A stretch of 10,385 bases of DNA from contig DASTGO010000542.1 of the NCBI GenBank assembly GCA_035719045.1, positions 1-10,385 of the forward strand, in the 5' to 3' direction. Positions 6,957 to 10,385 of the stretch are shown one piece after another (the first letter of the stretch is position 1; each line of letters opens with the position of its first letter). The translations under genes were made by a program, and so were the position numbers. This stretch comes from DASTGO01 sp035719045. Lineage in GTDB: Bacteria; Actinomycetota; Actinomycetes; Actinomycetales; Kineosporiaceae. Below the pieces are notes generated by a model. That model saw only the letters and a program-made list of their open reading frames with translations. It was not told the DNA's origin and made no database searches.

Positions 6957-7808
6957 TCAGAGCTTGCGCGCACCGCCGGTCCGTGGCGGGGCCGGGTCAT
7001 CCGTCCTCGCCGTCGTGGCACCGGTGGCCGCGCCGGGTGTCGCGACCGGTCCCCGGTCGGCCGGATCCCCCGGCTGGGCGCCCTCGGGATGCGGCGCGTC
7101 GGCCCGGCCCCGCCGGTACGCCGCCGCCTGCTCCAGCACCCGGGTGCGCTCGAGTTCCGCATTCCCGAGCCAGCGCTCCCAGCGGGACTGCATCGGCCGG
7201 ACCAGACCGCCACCCACACCCACGACGAGGATCCCGCCGATCGTGGCCAGCACGGTGATGAGCACCGGGACGGTGACCGTGGTGGCCACCCCGATCTGGT
7301 TGAGCGCCGCGATGATGCCGAGCCCCAGGATGAACACCTGGGCGATCACCGCCAGCACCCGGCCGTAGGTCAGGCCGCCCAGGGCACCGTCGATCAGCTC
7401 CCGGACCGTCTGCGCGATGGCCGCGGCCACCACGACGATGATGATCGCCACCACCGCCCGGGGCAGCCATCGCACGACCCCCGCCAGCAGGTCGCTCACC
7501 GGGTTCGGCCCGAACACCCCGAACGCGAGCTCCAGGGCGATCAGCAGGACGGCGTAGTAGACCAGGGCCGCGACCAGGGAACTGGCGTCGTAGCGGGTCC
7601 GGTCCATCGCCGCGGCCACGCCACCGCGCTCCACCACGCGATCGAACCCGACCCGCTCCAGCACCGTGTCGACGGCCTTCCGCAGCACCTTCGCGATCAG
7701 CCATCCCACCAACAGGATCACCAGGAAGACGACCAGCCGAGGGACGAAGTCCACGATCGTCGTCCACGCCTGGGTGACGCCCTGACCGAGGTCCACCGCT
7801 ACGCGCAT
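6957..7808 (-). CDS. MscS-related multi-helix membrane protein (TM_helix/CmpX type, no beta domain)
   Basis: A 283-residue integral membrane protein. Hydrophobic segments lie at about 23-42, 78-99, 115-134, 150-171 and 181-203, the last being Gly-rich (GGILVVGVGGGL) like an MscS pore helix. The first helix and the following KAVDTVLERVGFDRVVERGG match the conserved TM_helix family found next to or within small-conductance mechanosensitive channels. After residue 204 there is only a polar, Pro/Ala-rich tail of about 80 residues. The cytoplasmic beta domain of true MscS is absent, so gating and conductance are uncertain. The start is ATG at 7808, preceded by GGGAAGGGGTGGACC. A longer in-frame start at 7997 would translate the 18-bp repeats as Cys/Arg hexapeptides and is rejected. 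The gene is upstream of the PRC/DUF2382 gene on the same strand and probably belongs to the same stress unit. Confidence 0.85.
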   Translation of the reverse strand: MRVAVDLGQGVTQAWTTIVDFVPRLVVFLVILLVGWLIAKVLRKAVDTVLERVGFDRVVERGGVAAAMDRTRYDASSLVAALVYYAVLLIALELAFGVFGPNPVSDLLAGVVRWLPRAVVAIIIVVVAAAIAQTVRELIDGALGGLTYGRVLAVIAQVFILGLGIIAALNQIGVATTVTVPVLITVLATIGGILVVGVGGGLVRPMQSRWERWLGNAELERTRVLEQAAAYRRGRADAPHPEGAQPGDPADRGPVATPGAATGATTARTDDPAPPRTGGARKL

Positions 7809-7920
7809 GGTCCACCCCTTCCCTGCGGACCCCACGCCCATACCCGGCCCACCGGCGGGCATTCCCGCACCCACCTGCGAGCTCACACCCCAGATGCCGG
7901 GCACTCCGGCTGCGCCCCCG

Positions 7921-7981
7921 CACCGGGTCCGATCACCGCACCGGGTCCGATCAAGGCACCGGGTCCGATCACCGCACCGGG
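7921..7981. repeat. 18-bp direct tandem repeats, three full copies and a partial fourth
   Basis: Copies at 7921-7938, 7939-7956 and 7957-7974 share CACCGGGTCCGATCA. The first and third are identical over all 18 bases; the middle copy differs by AAGG in place of ACCG at its end. CACCGGG at 7975-7981 begins a broken fourth unit. The array is about 50 bases before the -35 box of the rightward promoter and 110 bases upstream of the MscS-like start, so it could be a regulator-binding array for either gene. Confidence 0.85.
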
Positions 7982-8029
7982 CGCGCACCACCCGCACGGC
8001 GCATTACCGGTCTGCAACTTTTGTCCTGC

Positions 8030-8059
8030 TTGACCCTAAAGTCCGCTTATCCCTAGTGT
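8030..8059 (+). promoter_or_regulatory. Sigma-70-type promoter of the ABC sugar-uptake remnant
   Basis: TTGACC at 8030-8035 (five of six to TTGACA) and TAGTGT at 8054-8059 (TAnnnT) are separated by 18 bases in a locally AT-richer tract. Predicted transcription start is near 8066, giving a leader of about 90-110 bases before the gene. Confidence 0.55.
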
Positions 8060-8095
8060 TTCGCCGCGTGCAGTCGGCGCATGTCAACTCCACCT

Positions 8096-8137
8096 CTGGC
8101 TGCCTTCGACGCTGAAGGCCCAGGTGCCTTCGGCCAG
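8096..8137 (+). promoter_or_regulatory. Leader with mutually exclusive hairpin arms
   Basis: GCCTTC at 8102-8107, GAAGGC at 8114-8119 and GCCTTC at 8126-8131 are spaced exactly 12 bases apart, so the middle arm can pair with either neighbour. Outer arms CTGGC 8096-8100 and GCCAG 8133-8137 are also complementary. In RNA this could switch between two folds; in DNA it could be two overlapping palindromic sites for a dimeric regulator. No expression platform is obvious. Confidence 0.35.
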
Positions 8138-8173
8138 CACGGACGGAGACGAGGCCCATGACCCCGCCACATC

Positions 8174-8215
8174 TGGTTGCGCAGGCCCCTCCTGTGGTTG
8201 CGCAGACCCCTCCTG
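8174..8215 (+). repeat. 21-bp tandem duplication inside the signal-peptide codons
   Basis: 8174-8194 and 8195-8215 are adjacent 21-bp copies differing at one base (CAGG versus CAGA). The duplication is in frame with the lipoprotein and yields RRPLLWLRRPLLAG. The duplicated segment includes the only TTG candidates for its start. Confidence 0.85.
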
Positions 8216-8884
8216 GCCGGTCTGGGGCTCGCAGCCCTGGCCTCGACGGCGGCCTGCGGCGGCGGGAGCGGCAACGGCGGGGCCGCCACCTCCGACACCA
8301 ACGGCCGGGGCCCGATCACCTTCGTCACCGGCAAGGACAACAGCAATGTCTGGCCGCAGACGATCGCCCGCCGGAACCAGGCGCACCCCAACGAGAAGGT
8401 GACGCTGAAGGAGCGGTCGGACCAGTCCGACCAGCAGCACGACGACATCGTGCAGCACATGCAGGCCAGGGACACCAGCTACGACGTCGTCACCGTCGAC
8501 GTGATCTGGACCGCGGAGTTCGCCGCGAAGGGCTGGCTGGTCCCGCTCAGGGGACAGTTCGCGCTGGACACCTCCCGGCTGCTCCGACCCCCGGTGGCAG
8601 CGGCCACGTACAACGGCACGCTCTACGCGGCACCGTTCGCCAGCGACGGCGGGCTGCTCTACTACCGCAGGGACCTCGTCCCGACGCCACCGACGACGAC
8701 GCCGGACGAGATGTGGTCGGACTGCGCTGTCGCGAGGAAGCACGGGATCGGCTGCTACGCCGGGCAGTTCGCGAAGTACGAGGGGATCAGCGTCTACACC
8801 GTCACCGTCCCACTCATCGTCGTGGTGCTGCTCTTCCAGCGCGCGATCGTCTCCGGACTGACCGCCGGGGGGCTGAAGGGCTGA
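8177..8884 (+). pseudogene. Deletion chimera: N-terminal half of a sugar ABC binding lipoprotein fused to the C-terminus of a MalG-type permease
   Basis: The frame encodes 235 residues. Residues 1-27 form a lipoprotein-like signal peptide ending ALASTAAC (Cys27; Thr at -3 is off consensus). Residues about 40-203 are a MalE-type sugar-binding protein: VTLKERSDQSDQQ, YDVVTVDVIWTAEFAAKGW, YAAPFASDGGLLYYRRDL and GCYAGQFAKYEG. Such proteins normally run to about 420 residues. Directly after KYEG the sequence becomes a hydrophobic segment ending VLLFQRAIVSGLTAGGLKG (up to 235), the hallmark C-terminus of MalG-type permeases. A binding protein does not end this way. An in-frame deletion of the rest of the binding protein, the first permease and most of the second explains it; from usual family sizes about 2-2.5 kb is missing. 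The first in-frame start is TTG 8177 with no good ribosome binding site, because a TGA at 8159-8161 closes the frame upstream. The product cannot transport sugar alone. Confidence 0.82.
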
Positions 8885-8902
8885 CCTGACCGCACCCCCG
8901 GA

Positions 8903-8941
8903 CGTCGGCCGTGACCGCGCCCCGCGCAGCCGCGGCCGACG
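8903..8941 (+). terminator. Hairpin after the permease-like C-terminus
   Basis: CGTCGGCCG at 8903-8911 pairs perfectly with CGGCCGACG at 8933-8941 (9 bp), with two more pairs inside and a small GCGC/GCGC hairpin in the loop. It begins 18 bases after the stop at 8884, where the original operon would have ended. It has no T-run. Confidence 0.45.
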
Positions 8942-8973
8942 CCGTGACGACCTCCAGCAGAAGGGATCACAGA

Positions 8974-9207
8974 ATGGCAGGCCGGTTCTCCCCGTTCCGG
9001 ACGGGCGACGCGAGTCATCCGCGCGCGCGGGCGCAGCGCCTGGAGGTGCTGATCGGGATCCTCGCGTTCTTCACCTCGACGGCGGCGGTGCGGGCGGTGA
9101 CCTACGCGCTGCGGGGGCGGTCGGCGACGTGGCCGGCGCTGGTCCTGCTCGGGCTGGCCGTCGCACGCGGCCTGGCCGTCGGGGCGCGGCGCAGGACCGG
9201 CATCTGA
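8974..9207 (+). CDS. Small two-helix membrane protein of unknown function
   Basis: A 77-residue protein starting at ATG 8974, with AGAAGGGA at 8959-8966 and 7 bases of spacing. The N-terminus is basic (RFSPFRTGDASHPRARAQRLE). Two hydrophobic stretches follow, about residues 25-48 (VLIGILAFFTSTAAVRAVTYAL) and 53-72 (TWPALVLLGLAVARGLAVGA), and it ends RRRTGI. The positive residues at both ends and the short linker suggest a hairpin in the membrane with both termini inside. I do not recognise the family. An in-frame ATG-less start at 8911 (GTG) would translate the hairpin DNA and is less likely. It ends 7 bases before the LacI-type gene, so the two are probably translated from one message. It may be an accessory of the lost transporter or a protein encoded with the regulator. 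Confidence 0.65.
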   Translation: MAGRFSPFRTGDASHPRARAQRLEVLIGILAFFTSTAAVRAVTYALRGRSATWPALVLLGLAVARGLAVGARRRTGI

Positions 9208-9214
9208 CCCGGCG

Positions 9215-10258
9215 ATGCAGCCCCGGGTCACCATCACGGATGTTGCGCATGCGGCGGGAGTCTCCGTCGCCACGGTCTCCCGCGCCCTGCGCGGGGTGGC
9301 CGGTGTCCGGCCGCAGACCCTCGAACGGGTCCGTCGCGCCGCGACCGCCCTGGAGTACGTGGCCTCCGCGAGCCCGGCCGCCCCGGTGGCGGGACGCACC
9401 CGGACCGTGGGCGTGGTCATCCCGGTCCTCGCGCGCTGGCAGTTCACCACGGTGCTCGCCTGCATCGAGCGGACGGTCCACGAACTCGGCTACCACGCTC
9501 TCCCCCTGGACCTGCTGGACACCCGCAGCCAGGCCGGGGCCCCGACCCGGCTGCGGCTGACCCGGAACCTGCTGTGGAAACGGGTGGACGGGCTGATCAC
9601 GGTCAACCTCGCCCTCACCGAGCCGGAGGTGGCCCTGATCCGCAGGCTCGGTCTGCCGCTGGTCACGACCGGACACCGGATCCCCGGCTGGCCGGCCGTG
9701 CGGACCGACCCGGCCCGGGTCGTGACGGCTGAGGTCGACCACCTGCTGCGCCTGGGCCACACCGAGATCGCCTATGTGGCAACGGCTCCCGCCGACGCAC
9801 CGGACACCCGGCGGTCCCTGGCCGCCTTCCTGTCCACGATCCGCGGCCGGGGGTTGCGGACCCCCCGCCCCTGGCTGCTCGGCTGCCGGGCGGCCGCCGG
9901 TCACGCGGCCCAGGTGGCCCTGCCGATGCTCACGGCCGCGAACCCGCCCACCGCCGTCGTCGCCGGCTGCGACGAGATCGCGATCGGCGTCCTCACCGCA
10001 GCCCGCCGGGCGGGACTGCGTGTCCCGCAGGACCTCTCGGTGGTGGGATCGGGGGATCACGCCTTCGCGGAGTCCCTCGGGCTGACCACGATCCGCCATG
10101 ACCTCGACGCGCAGGGGCGGGCCGCCGCCTCGATGCTGGTCTCGCGGATCTCGGCCGGACCCGGCCCGCGGTCCGCGGAGACCGTCGTGGTCCCCTGCCG
10201 CCTGGTGGAACGCGGGTCCACGGCACCGCCGCGACGGGCCCAGCCGGCGGGCACCTGA
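9215..10258 (+). CDS. LacI/GalR-family transcriptional regulator
   Basis: A 347-residue DNA-binding repressor of normal family length. Residues 5-27 (VTITDVAHAAGVSVATVSRAL) are the LacI helix-turn-helix. The hinge region is YVASASPAAPVAGRTRTVGVVIP, with Val where the minor-groove-inserting Leu usually sits. The effector domain shows HLLRLGHTEIAYV, CDEIAIGVLTAARRAGLRVPQDLSVVGSGDH and LTTIRHDLDAQGRAA. In the usual VxGFDD or VxGYDD block the first Asp, which in LacI contacts the inducer, is Gly280 here. The effector is unknown; the adjacent MalE-type remnant suggests a di- or oligosaccharide. The start at ATG 9215 lacks a clear ribosome binding site and lies 7 bases after the upstream stop, so translational coupling is likely. 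It probably once controlled the uptake genes that are now deleted. Other targets are possible. Confidence 0.93.
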   Translation: MQPRVTITDVAHAAGVSVATVSRALRGVAGVRPQTLERVRRAATALEYVASASPAAPVAGRTRTVGVVIPVLARWQFTTVLACIERTVHELGYHALPLDLLDTRSQAGAPTRLRLTRNLLWKRVDGLITVNLALTEPEVALIRRLGLPLVTTGHRIPGWPAVRTDPARVVTAEVDHLLRLGHTEIAYVATAPADAPDTRRSLAAFLSTIRGRGLRTPRPWLLGCRAAAGHAAQVALPMLTAANPPTAVVAGCDEIAIGVLTAARRAGLRVPQDLSVVGSGDHAFAESLGLTTIRHDLDAQGRAAASMLVSRISAGPGPRSAETVVVPCRLVERGSTAPPRRAQPAGT

Positions 10259-10262
10259 GCCA

Positions 10263-10300
10263 CGGCGGACTCCCGGCCCGGTGGGGCCGGGAGTCCGCCG
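10263..10300 (+). terminator. Strong hairpin terminator after the LacI-family gene
   Basis: A 17-bp perfect stem (10263-10279 with 10284-10300) closes on a 4-base GGTG loop, starting 4 bases after the stop codon. The right arm ends CCGGGAGTCCGCCG. There is no T-run, but the stability and position make termination the natural role. Confidence 0.85.
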
Positions 10301-10348
10301 GGCCCGGCGACGCGGTGCGCGGATCCCGCGCCTTGTCCTGCGCGCTGC

Positions 10349-10369
10349 CGGGCGTCGGGCGTCGGGCGT
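10349..10369. repeat. Three tandem copies of a 7-bp sequence
   Basis: CGGGCGT at 10349-10355, 10356-10362 and 10363-10369, followed by a degraded CGGGTTGT. It is non-coding as far as the window shows and probably slippage in GC-rich spacer. No gene is supported in 10301-10385, although open frames run off the right edge. Confidence 0.7.
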
Positions 10370-10385
10370 CGGGTTGTCGGCCTGC

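Larger units (their letters stand above)
7809..8176. other. Divergent intergenic region with repeats, promoter and structured leader
   Basis: No gene is supported in these roughly 370 bases between the - strand MscS-like gene and the + strand binding-protein remnant. The tract holds three 18-bp tandem repeats (7921-7974), a good rightward promoter (8030-8059), and a leader with overlapping hairpin arms (8096-8137). I could not find a convincing leftward promoter for the MscS-like gene. An ATG at 8158 opens a frame running to 8889, but its protein is Arg/Pro-rich and resembles nothing; it is a shadow of the binding-protein frame. Confidence 0.6.

Noticed and set aside
7921..7981. CRISPR array or plasmid-type iterons
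   Set aside because: The repeats are directly adjacent with no unique spacers, so it is not CRISPR. There is no replication initiator gene or AT-rich melting region, so an origin is unsupported.
7809..7997. N-terminal extension of the MscS-like protein with Cys/Arg hexapeptide repeats
   Set aside because: The hexapeptides are simply the 18-bp tandem repeats read in frame. The ATG at 7808 has a good ribosome binding site directly before a normal N-terminus.
8158..8889. Frame from the ATG at 8158 as a separate 243-residue protein
   Set aside because: The product is Arg/Pro/Gln-rich and featureless, whereas the overlapping frame encodes clear binding-protein motifs.

Overview
The window is high-GC DNA (by eye about 70% or more, with G/C in almost every third codon position). 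It looks like a chromosomal segment of a filamentous or soil actinomycete. The crotonase paralogue, the PRC-barrel/DUF2382 stress protein, the MalE-type lipoprotein and the LacI regulator all read as actinobacterial. Pseudonocardiales or a close relative is my guess from protein style only; nothing in the window fixes the genus.

Layout, left to right. (1) The last 23 codons of an unidentified + strand gene. (2) A + strand crotonase-fold protein (165-935) with a strong ribosome binding site, but without either of the usual hydratase glutamates. (3) A roughly 320-bp gap holding three perfect tandem copies of a 17-bp sequence and a plausible promoter. (4) A very large + strand c-di-GMP enzyme (1257-5867): MASE1 membrane sensor, GAF, PAS, GAF, PAS, PAS, GGDEF, EAL. 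Both catalytic domains and the inhibitory I-site look intact. (5) A convergent intergenic region with a 15-bp-stem hairpin. (6) Two - strand envelope/stress genes: an MscS-related multi-helix membrane protein without the usual beta domain (6957-7808), then a PRC-barrel/DUF2382 protein (6040-6834). (7) A divergent intergenic region with three 18-bp tandem repeats, a good promoter facing right, and a leader with mutually exclusive hairpin arms. (8) The wreck of a sugar ABC uptake operon (8177-8884). (9) A 77-aa two-helix membrane protein and a LacI-family regulator, closed by a 17-bp-stem terminator.

The most striking observation is item 8. One open frame begins as a MalE-type sugar-binding lipoprotein and, after about 203 residues, switches into the last about 29 residues of a MalG-type permease. 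The simplest explanation is one in-frame deletion of the second half of the binding protein, the whole first permease and most of the second permease. The promoter, the signal peptide and a LacI regulator remain. Its start region is also odd: a good ATG lies out of frame and a 21-bp tandem duplication sits in the signal-peptide codons. The locus therefore looks like a decayed carbohydrate uptake system whose regulator survives.

I do not see a convincing new defence or mobile system. There are no tRNA or rRNA genes, CRISPR array, recognisable transposase or integrase. The large - strand open frames opposite the c-di-GMP gene are shadows produced by GC-rich codon use.
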